From: Gammaproteobacteria bacterium
GTDB taxonomy: Bacteria; Pseudomonadota; Gammaproteobacteria; Burkholderiales; Nitrosomonadaceae
Reading direction: 5' to 3'
Length of the DNA: 64,000 nt
NCBI GenBank assembly: GCA_015709615.1
Contig: CP054179.1
Location: 3,214,736-3,278,735, forward strand
In this document: piece by piece, positions 55,201 to 63,585 of the stretch
Numbering within the stretch: position 1 is the stretch's first letter
How the letters are laid out: every line of letters begins with the position of its first letter
The notes under the pieces: generated by a model
Databases searched by the model: none
Told to the model about the DNA's origin: nothing
The model's input: only the letters and a program-made list of their open reading frames with translations
Program-made: the position numbers and the translations under genes

Positions 55201-57335
55201 TGCAAGACACCCTCAACGATTATAACGGCAGCTTGGATAGTCTCGGATCTTTTACGCTGATGCATGAATTGCTTGAAGTTCAGTCCTGGCGGATTGCCAA
55301 CTGGCGCGTCGCCTCCGATGAAATCAATTACCGCCGCTTTTTTGATATCAACGATCTGGCAGCCTTGCGTATGGAAGATCATCATGTTTTTGAGATCACC
55401 CACCAGCTGGCGCTGGAATTGATTGCCGGCGGCAAAGTTGACGGTCTGCGTATCGATCATCCCGACGGATTGTACGATCCCTTGCAGTATTTTCAGCGGC
55501 TGCAGGACCGTGCCGCCATGCGATCGCTGCCGGTGGAGGGAGAAAAAGCGATTTACATCGTAGCCGAGAAAATCCTCGCCAGCCACGAATCATTACGCCC
55601 GGACTGGGCCATTCATGGCACCACCGGCTATGATTTCTGCAACTTAGTCAATGGACTGTTTGTTAATCCTCAAGCCAAAGCCGCATTGGAACGCACTTAC
55701 CGTTCGTTTGCTCATAGCCGGTTCGATTTTGAAGAACTGGCTTATTACAGCAAGCATCAGATTATGAAGCATGCGATGGCGAGCGAGCTCAATGTCATGG
55801 CGGGGCAATTGAGCCGTATCTGCGAGCTGCGGCCTTACACAAGAGACTTCACTACCAATAATCTGCGCCATGCACTGGCCGAGGTAACCGCTTGCTTGCC
55901 GGTTTACCGTACTTATGTCCGTGACAATCAAGTCACGGCGTTGGATCGGCGCTACGTTGAGTGGGCGATAGCCAAGGCCAAGAAACTCACCCAAATCATG
56001 GATATTAGTATTTTCGATTTTCTCGGTTCGGTGTTGTTGCTTGATGCCGCAACGGATGAAGACCCGCTTTATGCAGCCGCTATCACCGGCTTTGCCATGA
56101 AGTTTCAGCAATTTTCCAGCCCGGTGATGGCCAAAGGTTACGAAGATACCGCCTTTTACCAGTATCACCGCTTGATTTCGCTGAATGAAGTCGGCGGCGA
56201 TCCGCGTATTTTCGGTGTTTCGGTCAATGCCTTTCATTCCGAAAATAGCAAGCGTTTGGAATATTGGCCGCATTCCATGCTCAACACTTCCACGCACGAC
56301 ACTAAGCGCAGCGAAGATGTGCGTGCGCGCATCAATGTCTTATCCGAGATTTCCGGTAATTGGCATAAACAAGTACTGCGCTGGCGGCAACTGAATAAGC
56401 ATAAGAAAATGCGTGTCAATGACGAAGAAATCCCGAGTGCTAATGATGAATACCTGATTTATCAAACGTTGGCCGGTATCTGGCCATTGGGAGAATTCAC
56501 CGGAGATAAACACCAAACACTGATCGAGCGCATGGAAGCCTATATGCTCAAAGCAGTGCGCGAAGCGAAACAGCACACGAGTTGGATCAATCCCAATACA
56601 GTCTATGAAGAAGGTTTGTCGGCTTTCATTAAGAAACTGTTGTGTTTTCCGGAAAAGAATACTTTTTTATCAGCCTTTCAGGCGTTTCATCCAATCATCG
56701 CGCAATGGGGAATGCTGAATTCGTTATCGCAAACTTTGCTCAAATTGACCGTGCCGGGTGTGCCCGATATCTATCAGGGTAATGAATTATGGAATTTCAG
56801 TCTGGTAGATCCGGATAACCGGAAAGCTGTCGATTACACGCAAAACCAGCAACTGCTGAAAGACCTGGAAGCTCATGTCAACGTACCGCAGAATGCGCTG
56901 GCGCAACAGGTAAAACAGCTGCTGGAGGATATGACCGACGGGCGCGCCAAGCTGTACTTAACGTGGCGGCTGTTACAATGCCGCAAACGATGGCCGGAAG
57001 TTTTTCAGAATGGCGCTTACCTGCCGCTGGCCGCGGCGGGTGCTCAAAAAGATCATATTTGCGCATTTGCCCGCCGGAGCGAAGAAACGACGTTAGTCAT
57101 CATTGCGCCGCGCTGGTTTTCGCAGCTGGTAGCGGCGGATGCCGGCGGACCGCTGATGGAAACCCTCCAGTGGGATGATACGACAGTGATCGATATTCCT
57201 GACCTTACCGTCAAGCGGCAAGGTTTGAATGTATTGACGCAAGAAGCGGTACCGGTCACTGATAGGGATGGCGTGCCGCAACTGCTCGTTTCAAGCTTGT
57301 TTACATCGTTTCCGGTTGCGTTGCTGCAATTCTAA
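52212..57335 (+). CDS. 4-alpha-glucanotransferase / malto-oligosyltrehalose synthase fusion (MalQ-TreY)
   Basis: 1707 residues. Residues about 1-715 are MalQ (amylomaltase, GH77): GIQLYAVRSERNWGMGDFTDL-like core, LRLDHVMGLMRQYWIP (nucleophile Asp), IIGEDLGTVP (acid/base Glu) and TTHDLPTLPGYW. Residues about 735-1707 are TreY (GH13): STYRLQLSRDFTF, YLAQLGISHVYCSPYL, LDLVPNHMGV, VDGLRIDHPDGLYDP (nucleophile), VAEKIL (acid/base) and TSTHDTKRSEDVRAR. TreY turns the reducing end of an alpha-glucan into trehalose; MalQ lengthens short malto-oligosaccharides into TreY substrates. The junction (about 715-735) is a short basic linker with no stop or frameshift. Fusion makes a processing complex with TreZ likely. 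Confidence 0.9.
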   Translation: MAKSGNETELLAQLSDLAGILPEYTDNWQRRHLTSATTQRLLLTAMGFDVSTAEKIAAAIQEHKLRPWRCILEPVSVVPWHTPWVRLAIPDNLFSGDWEWRLDLETGGSLQGHCSPQVLRKIKTRKIDRVAHTAWRLNLPKCLTPGYHHLTLLRSGESCAQQTLIVTPVNCYQPEAVARTGRIWGPAIQLYAVRSERNWGMGDFTDLRRLLEQWAAQGADVIGINPLHALFPHNPEHASPYSPSSRLFLNILYLDVEAIADFHECEAVRSILRTPEFQIRLEGLRATDRVDYAGVAALKLPLLEMLFQHFSTRHIAVNSERATAFRAFQAQEGEHLHHLALFEALQEYFHNQDPGVWGWPVWPEPYRQFGSDEVHAFEQQHLDRIKFFAYLQWQADLQLGAAGWRSLELGLGVGLYLDLAVSVDGSGAEAWANQALYAMGVGIGAPPELNNQRGQDWGLPPLVPDRLREAGYAPFIATLRHAMRYAGALRLDHVMGLMRQYWIPAGLTPAEGAYVRYPFEELLGILALESQRNQCLIIGEDLGTVPAEVQAALPPADILSYRLLILEKDTAGNFIAPQNYPAQALAAVTTHDLPTLPGYWQGRDIVQRTALQLFSSDDARRAQIVGRAQERAHLLLLLEQAELLPQGLAANPASLSTATPEFIVAVYSYLARSPAKLLMVQMEDVLEVAEQINIPSTTTQHPNWRRKIPICLEACATDHRVLALCAAMRQERPRMRTIAKRNRHLRIPLSTYRLQLSRDFTFVQAAWLVPYLAQLGISHVYCSPYLKARPGSNHGYDIVNHNALNPEIGTKEEFESFCAALHAHGMGQILDLVPNHMGVMGADNQWWLDVLENGPASAFASFFDIDWQPLKKELCGKVLLPILGKSYGKTLEDGELKLSFDENCGSFSLWYYQHRLPITPRAYPRLLRHRLSLVEAQLPPDDLYLQELASLVTAFDNLPPQETTAPEKILERRRDQELLKRRLAALIEVSPSIRQMVQDTLNDYNGSLDSLGSFTLMHELLEVQSWRIANWRVASDEINYRRFFDINDLAALRMEDHHVFEITHQLALELIAGGKVDGLRIDHPDGLYDPLQYFQRLQDRAAMRSLPVEGEKAIYIVAEKILASHESLRPDWAIHGTTGYDFCNLVNGLFVNPQAKAALERTYRSFAHSRFDFEELAYYSKHQIMKHAMASELNVMAGQLSRICELRPYTRDFTTNNLRHALAEVTACLPVYRTYVRDNQVTALDRRYVEWAIAKAKKLTQIMDISIFDFLGSVLLLDAATDEDPLYAAAITGFAMKFQQFSSPVMAKGYEDTAFYQYHRLISLNEVGGDPRIFGVSVNAFHSENSKRLEYWPHSMLNTSTHDTKRSEDVRARINVLSEISGNWHKQVLRWRQLNKHKKMRVNDEEIPSANDEYLIYQTLAGIWPLGEFTGDKHQTLIERMEAYMLKAVREAKQHTSWINPNTVYEEGLSAFIKKLLCFPEKNTFLSAFQAFHPIIAQWGMLNSLSQTLLKLTVPGVPDIYQGNELWNFSLVDPDNRKAVDYTQNQQLLKDLEAHVNVPQNALAQQVKQLLEDMTDGRAKLYLTWRLLQCRKRWPEVFQNGAYLPLAAAGAQKDHICAFARRSEETTLVIIAPRWFSQLVAADAGGPLMETLQWDDTTVIDIPDLTVKRQGLNVLTQEAVPVTDRDGVPQLLVSSLFTSFPVALLQF

Positions 57336-57415
57336 TGGATTAAGCGGAGCAACCGGGCTTTCTGAGAGAATCGGACTGACCTGCCGCGTACCGCCGATGC
57401 GCCCGAGTTTCCCCT

Positions 57416-59812
57416 TTAGTGCGATTTATTTCCCAGGTACGATTGGCTGATTTTTCCAAGTTCTGTCACGCGCGCTGCTACCAGCCCATTGATACTGCCT
57501 TGCGGATATTCACCGTTTGCATCTGCTTCTCCCGCCGTTAGGCCGGTCAGCAGCGCAATGGCCTGATCGATATCCGCTACCGCATAAATGTGAAATTTAC
57601 CCGCCGCTGCCGCTTCGACGACGTCCTGGCGCAACATCAGGTGCTGCACATTAGCTGCGGGAATTAATACGCCTTGATTGCCGGTTAGTCCGCGCGCGTT
57701 GCAGATGTCAAAGAAACCTTCGATTTTTTCGTTGACGGCGCCGATGGCTTGAACCTGGCCGAGCTGGTTGATGGAACCGGTCACTGCCAGCGATTGGTTG
57801 ACCGGCACATCCGCCAGATTGGAGAGCAGTGCGCACAATTCCGCCAGCGACGCGCTGTCGCCGTCGATCATACCGTACGATTGCTCGAACGCCAGGCTGG
57901 CGGACAACGCGAACGGCTGATCCTTGGCGTAACGCGCGGCGAGGAAGGAGGAGAGAATGAACACGCCTTTGGAGTGAATGGCGCCGGACAGCTTGACTTC
58001 GCGTTCCACGTTGATGACATCGCCTTTACCGAAACGCGTGGTGGCGGTGATGCGGGTTGGTTGCGCGAAGGCGAAGCCGCCCAGTTCGATCACCGACAAA
58101 CCGTTGACTTGTCCGGTTACCGCGCCTTGCGTGCCGATCATCAGAATATCGCGTTGAATCGCTTCGTATAACCGGTCGCGAATGCGATCCTGGCGGCGGA
58201 TCTGCGCGTCGATCGCTTGCTGCACATCGCGTGCCCGCACGGCATCGAGATTGTTGGCGCGCGCCCAGTAATCGGCCTCATGCAACAGATCGGCGATGCT
58301 GCGCATATGCATGGAGAGTTTCTCCGAATCTCCCGTCAGGCGGGCGCTATGGTCGATCACCCGGGCGACTGCATGGCGGTCGTAAGGCAGCAATCCCTCC
58401 TTACGAGTCAATGTGGCGATCAGTTGCGCGTAGAGAAAATGGTTATCCGGCGTGCGCTCGATGGTTTCCTCGAAATCCGCGGCGACTTTGAACAGTTCTT
58501 TGAAATCCGGATCGTATTCTTGCAACAGGTAATAAAATAACCGCTCGCCGAACAGGATCACTTTGACATCGAGCGGAACCGGTTCCGGTTCGAGCGATAC
58601 GGTGCTGACGAGACTGTAAACCTGCCCGAGCGATTCGATATGAATCTTGCGTGCTTGCAATGCGCGTTTCAAACCTTCCCAGGCAAACGGCTGCATCAGC
58701 ACTTTGCGGATATCCAGCAGCAGGTAGCCGCCGTTGGCTTGGTGCAACGCGCCCGGTTTAATCAATGTGAAATTGGTGACCAGCGCGCCGAACTGGGAAA
58801 TATGCTCGACCCGTCCGACCAGATTGCTGTACGTCGGATTATCTTCGCTGATGACCGGCGCACCGGCTGTATGATGGTTGGAGGTCAGCACATTCACTTG
58901 ATAATTATTGAACGTCTGGTGCGTGACGACCGACATGCCGGAAATGTTGATCGATTCATCGGGTTTGCGGAAATCGTCGACGCGCATCACCATGTCCTGC
59001 TGCACAGCGTCGAAATAGGCGAGCACGTCAGGTAAACCGGCATAGATTGCGCGCAATTCGTCGATCATGTGCGCAACGCTGGATAACATCATCTCGCGAT
59101 TGAGCTGCTTGATGCGCTCACTGCGCTCGCGACGACGCTGCGGCAGATGGCTGAGGATTTTTTCCAGATGCGCTTGCAACTCGCTGATGTCCGCTTCGAT
59201 CCGGTCTTTTTTTTCCTGCGGCAGCTTGTCGTATTCTTCCGGCGGTATGACTTCGCGATCGCGGCTCGGCGCCAGAGCGAATCCTTCCGGTGTGCGCAGC
59301 AGGATGATTTCTTTTTTCTCCGCTTCTTCCCCTAGATCGGCAATTTCACGTTCCTGGCGCTCGTTATATTCTTGCTGGATCGCATTGACCCGGTTGCGGT
59401 ACTCTTCGCTTTCAAATTGTACCGGAACGGCGCTGCGCAGATAATCCACCAGCCGTTCCATGTGCTGGCGCAATTCTTCTCCTTTGCCGCACGGAAGTTT
59501 GAGCACTTTCGGCTTGTGTGGCTGGGTAAAATTGTTCAGATAACACCAATCCGCCGGTTCCGCTTCCCGGCTCGCCCGGCTTTCGAGGAATTGCTTCACC
59601 AAGCTGTGCTTGCCCATGCCAGATGAGCCGAGTACAAAAAGGTTGTAGCCTTCGCGGCGGATATCCGAACCGAAGCGCACTGCATCCATGGCCCGCGCCT
59701 GGCCGATGATGTCCGTCAGGTCCGCTACTTCCGCCGTTGTTCGGAATGAAAATTGATCGGGATCGCACGCCCGGTGAAGCTGCCGCGCTTCCAGAGGAGT
59801 CATTGTGGTCAT
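57416..59812 (-). CDS. Lon family ATP-dependent serine protease (LonB/YcbZ-like)
   Basis: 798 residues from ATG 59812; in-frame start codons further upstream add an unconserved leader. The N-terminal AAA-like module begins near DIIGQARAMDAVRFG with a Walker A variant GSSGMGKH (His where Ser/Thr is usual) and a central coiled coil (about 150-250). The C-terminal Lon protease domain (about 560-770) has catalytic Ser in IDGDSASLAEL and Lys in GAVNEKIEGFFDIC, the Ser-Lys pair. It belongs to the AAA_32 Lon-like group rather than to classical Lon. Its natural substrates are unknown. It is a single gene with a poor ribosome site. Confidence 0.87.
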   Translation of the reverse strand: MTTMTPLEARQLHRACDPDQFSFRTTAEVADLTDIIGQARAMDAVRFGSDIRREGYNLFVLGSSGMGKHSLVKQFLESRASREAEPADWCYLNNFTQPHKPKVLKLPCGKGEELRQHMERLVDYLRSAVPVQFESEEYRNRVNAIQQEYNERQEREIADLGEEAEKKEIILLRTPEGFALAPSRDREVIPPEEYDKLPQEKKDRIEADISELQAHLEKILSHLPQRRRERSERIKQLNREMMLSSVAHMIDELRAIYAGLPDVLAYFDAVQQDMVMRVDDFRKPDESINISGMSVVTHQTFNNYQVNVLTSNHHTAGAPVISEDNPTYSNLVGRVEHISQFGALVTNFTLIKPGALHQANGGYLLLDIRKVLMQPFAWEGLKRALQARKIHIESLGQVYSLVSTVSLEPEPVPLDVKVILFGERLFYYLLQEYDPDFKELFKVAADFEETIERTPDNHFLYAQLIATLTRKEGLLPYDRHAVARVIDHSARLTGDSEKLSMHMRSIADLLHEADYWARANNLDAVRARDVQQAIDAQIRRQDRIRDRLYEAIQRDILMIGTQGAVTGQVNGLSVIELGGFAFAQPTRITATTRFGKGDVINVEREVKLSGAIHSKGVFILSSFLAARYAKDQPFALSASLAFEQSYGMIDGDSASLAELCALLSNLADVPVNQSLAVTGSINQLGQVQAIGAVNEKIEGFFDICNARGLTGNQGVLIPAANVQHLMLRQDVVEAAAAGKFHIYAVADIDQAIALLTGLTAGEADANGEYPQGSINGLVAARVTELGKISQSYLGNKSH

Positions 59813-60030
59813 TGTTTTTCTTGACTGGATTAACTGATAATGGGTTGCCTGATGGATGCTTTTGTGAGTAAAGTAGCGCCCAGAGCATTGATGCAATAGC
59901 CATATTGTAATGGAAGTAAGCGCTTGACCAATACAATTTACTTTTTCAGAAGATAATCAATAGCGCACTGCAAGTCGTGTAGGCGCGAGCACGGATGCCG
60001 GGCCGGAAAGATTTGTTGATTACATCCCCT

Positions 60031-60176
60031 TAACAGGTCGTTGAAAAACGTTTTCGAGACAGTCGATACAAGGCAAAAACAGGAGAAAAAGCGCAGTTTA
60101 TGTGTATTAAATGAGCATTTTGAGCCTGTTTTTAACACCGTAGCGGCAACGCAGATAGTTTTTCAACGGCCTGTTA
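60031..60176. repeat. Dispersed intergenic repeat, copy C, with 19-bp inverted ends
   Basis: taacaggtcgttgaaaaac (60031-60049) is the reverse complement of 60158-60176 at 18 of 19 positions. The interior holds aaggcaaaaacaggagaaaaagcg, then aatgagcattttgagcctgt, shared in order with copies A and B. The element is 146 bp and fills much of the gap between the Lon-like gene and the RNase gene. It has no coding capacity; the rest of that gap shows no other signal apart from the ribosome site of the next gene. Confidence 0.75.
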
Positions 60177-60310
60177 ACCCGGAACTGATCGTGTACTGCC
60201 GGAATAGCGGTTTTTGTGACAAAAACCATAGTGAACCGGGGAAGCCATGCTTAATAATGAGCCGGTTAATCGTGTAGTTTAATTTTGCCTGTAAAGAGAG
60301 GAGAAAAGAA

Positions 60311-61318
60311 ATGGTCATGCTGAAAAAGAGCGTAATGTTTCAAGTTTTTCTGGTTGTTCTGGCGATCGGCCATGCTCATCCCGTCCTGGCGGATAAAGCG
60401 TCCGGTGTTTTTATCGCGCAACAAGCGTGTCCAGCCTATGTGTCAAAAAATAAATCGACCAATCCGGACAATGCGCAGGTTCTGGCAGGCGGAAAATACA
60501 ACGTCATCGAAGTCATCAAGCCAGGTAATCCCGACTGGTACCGGGTAGTTTTGCCCGGCGCGAACCCGAAAGAACGCTGGGTGAGCGCGACGTGCGGTCA
60601 GGCGCAACTGGACGGCGGCGGGGGAGATGGCGGAGATCATGGCGGTAGCTGCAATACCGCCGGTCAGGCGGATAGCTACGTGCTTGCGTTGTCGTGGCAG
60701 CCGGCTTTCTGCGAAGGTAAGCCGGACAAAGCGGAATGTAAAATCACCGATCCCAAGGTTTATCAGGCGCGTCATTTTGCGCTGCACGGTTTATGGCCGA
60801 ACAAAAAGAGTTGCGGCACGAATTACGGCTTTTGCGGCGATGTCAAAGGGCAAAAAAGCGATTTCTGTGACTACCCGGCGGTTCAATTGGACGCCGATTC
60901 CAAAGCTTCTTTAGCCGAAGTAATGCCCAGTGTGACGTCAGGTTCCTGTCTGGAACGCCATGAATGGTTTAAACACGGCACCTGTCAGGCGAATTGGCCG
61001 ATGGCAGGTTATTTTGACTTGGCGGCGGATCTGACGCGCCAATTCAACGATGCCGGGGCGGCTTATTTTATGAATCGCCGCATCGGTCAGCAGGTGCGCA
61101 CGGAAGATTTTCTTGCGCGTGTGGTTGCCGTGCTGGGATCCGCCGCTAAGGACCGGATCAAACTGAGCTGCAATCAAGGCATGCTGGTCGAGGTGCAGTT
61201 GAATTTATCGGCTGACTTGAAGCCGGGCGATGATCTGGAGAAATTGCTGGTGAATGCGCCGCCGCAAGGTAAATCCAATTGCGGGGATACTTTCAAGGTT
61301 GATGCAATCGGTCAGTGA
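60311..61318 (+). CDS. Secreted ribonuclease T2 with N-terminal SH3b-like domain
   Basis: 335 residues. A signal peptide (about 1-27, ending VLADKASG) is followed by an SH3b-like domain (about 30-96), a glycine linker (GGGGDGGDHGGS, 98-110) and an RNase T2 domain (about 115-330). Catalytic segment 1 has H159 (LHGLWPN) and segment 2 reads H217-E218-W-F-K221-H222-G. Eight or more cysteines could pair in the periplasm or outside. The T2 family digests RNA to 3'-nucleotides with little base preference. ATG 60311 has gaggagaaaag upstream. The N-terminal domain may bind the cell wall. Confidence 0.88.
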   Translation: MVMLKKSVMFQVFLVVLAIGHAHPVLADKASGVFIAQQACPAYVSKNKSTNPDNAQVLAGGKYNVIEVIKPGNPDWYRVVLPGANPKERWVSATCGQAQLDGGGGDGGDHGGSCNTAGQADSYVLALSWQPAFCEGKPDKAECKITDPKVYQARHFALHGLWPNKKSCGTNYGFCGDVKGQKSDFCDYPAVQLDADSKASLAEVMPSVTSGSCLERHEWFKHGTCQANWPMAGYFDLAADLTRQFNDAGAAYFMNRRIGQQVRTEDFLARVVAVLGSAAKDRIKLSCNQGMLVEVQLNLSADLKPGDDLEKLLVNAPPQGKSNCGDTFKVDAIGQ

Positions 61319-61336
61319 TGATTGCAAGTTGCACAA

Positions 61337-61382
61337 GTTGATTACGTTCATGACGGGGGCAGGTGTCATGAACGTAATCAAC
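61337..61382. repeat. 18-bp perfect inverted repeat between convergent genes
   Basis: Bases 61337-61354 (gttgattacgttcatgac) are the exact reverse complement of 61365-61382, with a 10-nt loop (gggggcaggt). The hairpin sits between the stop codons of the RNase T2 and M10 protease genes. No T-run follows on either side, so it is either an unusual bidirectional terminator or mRNA 3'-end structure, or a trace of a mobile element. Confidence 0.6.
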
Positions 61383-61404
61383 GAGCTAAGCAACTTTATA
61401 CTGG

Positions 61405-62670
61405 TTAGAAAGCCTGAAACACCACATCGCCGACCGATAGCGCTGCCGGTTGTTGCAACACGCCGACAAACGTGATGCTGGCGATGTTGTCGACAAAGTG
61501 CACGACGACATCATCTCCTTGGTTATCGATGCTGGTGATGTACGGTGACAATTGTGCAAAGCTGGAAATGCCCAGTTTGGTATCGAATGCCACTTTATCC
61601 ACGCCGGGAACGAAATCCTGGAAGGTATAAAAACCGACATTGGATAATCCGAAGATATCGGAACCCGCGCCGCCGGTCATGCTATCGTTGCCCAATTGTC
61701 CGATCAGCGTGTCGTTGCCGTCGTTACCGGTCAGTGTATTGCTGGCGTTGTTGCCGACCAGCGTATCGTTGCCGGAACCGCCGATGGCATTCTCGATGAC
61801 CGTGGTTAATCCCAATGACAGATTATCGATTGCGGCTTGGTTGTCCGGGGTCAGGCCAACCGAGCTGAGCGTGCCGGGTGCGGCGGAATTCAGATTGAGG
61901 ACGGCGGCGGTATGCAGTGCCGATGCATCGAGTGTATCGGTGCCGCCGTCATCGTAGATGGTTTCCACACTACGGCCGCTGGCTGTCGAGAAGGTGTAGG
62001 TGTCATCGCCGGTATGCTCGGGTTTGGCATTGTAGAGATAAGCTAGAGCCGCGTAATCGTAGGGCGCCAGATTAATCCGCTCGAGACCCTGGTTCTGCTG
62101 GGTGTACGACATGATGCTGAACAACTCGGAATCCTCCGCACCGGTCAAAAAAGGTCCGTCATTGGCATTAGTTGATTCTGGATCGGCCGCATTGTAATTG
62201 CCAGGATGCTTCAGCCCGAGCGTATGTCCGATTTCATGGATCAGCGTTGAATAAGCATTGGTCCCCGGCACGACGTGACTTGTCTGCGAAACCGCCGCCG
62301 CATTGTTGATAAACAAATCTCCGGCGATGTCTCCGGTCAGTTTATCCGGATAATACGCATAACCGGATGTGGCGGCTTGGGCATTGTTACCGAACCGAAG
62401 CTGGCCGTACGAGGTTGCGGAATCGCCCACTTCGCGGAAAGTGATATCGAATTGCGACGACAGCGTAGCCAGGATTTCCCGCACGGCCGTTTTTTGATCA
62501 CTGGTCATCACGCTGAAACCGTTGCCATCCTGCGCCGGATCGGCATACACCGGTAATGCCGACATGAAACTGTACGTTAACGCCACAGTTCCATCCCGCC
62601 CCGCATCCCAGCGGATATCGCTGCCAGCCAGCACAGCGTCAATGCGATAGTCGTCCGTAATACTCGGCAT
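61405..62670 (-). CDS. Serralysin-like M10 zinc metalloprotease with RTX repeats
   Basis: 421 residues from ATG 62670, with aaggag 7 nt upstream; longer in-frame starts run into the insertion sequence. The zinc motif is H145-E146-x2-H149-x2-G-x2-H155 and the Met-turn is SIMSY, the signature of serralysins. C-terminal glycine repeats (GGSGNDTLVGNN, GNDGNDTLIGQLGND) are calcium-binding RTX nonapeptides. There is no signal peptide, as expected for export by a type I ABC system, whose genes are not in this window. An IS1595-type element lies only 45 bp upstream and separates the gene from any older promoter. Confidence 0.9.
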   Translation of the reverse strand: MPSITDDYRIDAVLAGSDIRWDAGRDGTVALTYSFMSALPVYADPAQDGNGFSVMTSDQKTAVREILATLSSQFDITFREVGDSATSYGQLRFGNNAQAATSGYAYYPDKLTGDIAGDLFINNAAAVSQTSHVVPGTNAYSTLIHEIGHTLGLKHPGNYNAADPESTNANDGPFLTGAEDSELFSIMSYTQQNQGLERINLAPYDYAALAYLYNAKPEHTGDDTYTFSTASGRSVETIYDDGGTDTLDASALHTAAVLNLNSAAPGTLSSVGLTPDNQAAIDNLSLGLTTVIENAIGGSGNDTLVGNNASNTLTGNDGNDTLIGQLGNDSMTGGAGSDIFGLSNVGFYTFQDFVPGVDKVAFDTKLGISSFAQLSPYITSIDNQGDDVVVHFVDNIASITFVGVLQQPAALSVGDVVFQAF

Positions 62671-62715
62671 ACCGTTCTCCTTGCGAAAATTGAGTGATGA
62701 GCGATTAATTATTAA

Positions 62716-63453
62716 GGGTCTTAGGAAGTTAAGCACTTACTAAAGTGTGCTAACTTTCTGAGATGAATGCTAAAAACAGATACTATTTTCGTTCTCGAAT
62801 CAGAGAAGCAAAATTCAGGCAACTTATTCGATGTTTTTCGATGGATTTTACTGCTACTGACACAGCCCAATTGACCGGCATTTCTATCCGATCCGTCAAT
62901 ACCATTTATCTTAAAATACGACAGCGAATTGCCCAGAATTGCGAACTTGAATCCCCTCTGCAAGGTTCTGTAGAAGTTGATGAGTCTTACTTTGGTGTCC
63001 AGCGAGTCAGGGGTAAAAGGGGGCGGGGCGCTTATGGCAAAACAATAGTCTTTGGTGTGCTTAAACGCCAAGGAAAAGTTTATACAGAGATTGTTCCAGA
63101 TTGCTCTAAAGCGACATTGCAAGCCATTATCCGTGGGCATGTAGCGCCCGATACCGTAATCCATTCCGATGGATGGCGTGGTTATGACGGATTGGTCGAT
63201 ATCGGCTTTGATAAGCACTTCAGGGTTCACCATGGTGACAATGAGTTTGCCAGTGGCGAGCGGCATATTAATGGTATCGAGTCTTTCTGGAGTTTTGCTA
63301 AAAGACGTTTGGCCAAGTTCAATGGTGTGCCCGAACATACTTTCTACCTGCACTTGAAAGAAACCGAATTTCGTTTTAATCATCGCCGTGATAATCTCTA
63401 TCATGAAATTCTTAAATTGTTACGTTTAAACCCGCTTTAACTTCCTAAGACCC
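62716..63453 (+). mobile_element. Complete IS1595-family insertion sequence
   Basis: 738 bp with 17-bp perfect terminal inverted repeats beginning gggtcttaggaagttaa (62716-62732 and 63437-63453). Both sides are flanked by ttattaa (62709-62715 and 63454-63460), a 7-bp direct repeat; IS1595 elements usually make 8 bp. One transposase gene fills the interior. The element looks intact and so is potentially active. It lies between the short-chain dehydrogenase and M10 genes. Confidence 0.88.
62763..63440 (+). CDS. IS1595 family (ISXO2-like) transposase
   Basis: 225 residues, intact. An N-terminal helix-turn-helix (about 15-55, TGISIRSVNTIYLKIR) precedes the catalytic domain. Acidic residues are seen in GSVEVDESYFG and IHSDGWRGY, followed by HINGIESFWSFAKRRL, matching the DD(N/E) core of ISXO2-like transposases. 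It runs opposite to the M10 protease gene. The coding end overlaps the right inverted repeat by four bases. Confidence 0.9.
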   Translation: MNAKNRYYFRSRIREAKFRQLIRCFSMDFTATDTAQLTGISIRSVNTIYLKIRQRIAQNCELESPLQGSVEVDESYFGVQRVRGKRGRGAYGKTIVFGVLKRQGKVYTEIVPDCSKATLQAIIRGHVAPDTVIHSDGWRGYDGLVDIGFDKHFRVHHGDNEFASGERHINGIESFWSFAKRRLAKFNGVPEHTFYLHLKETEFRFNHRRDNLYHEILKLLRLNPL

Positions 63454-63585
63454 TTATTAATTTGCGGATTATAGAGCGGCAAACAGACGATCAATCGCAT
63501 TATTACCACGGTTTTACCGTATTAATTTCAAGGAATGAATAACAATAACGATCGTTTTTTAACCCGGGTCTTTTCCGGAAAAATC

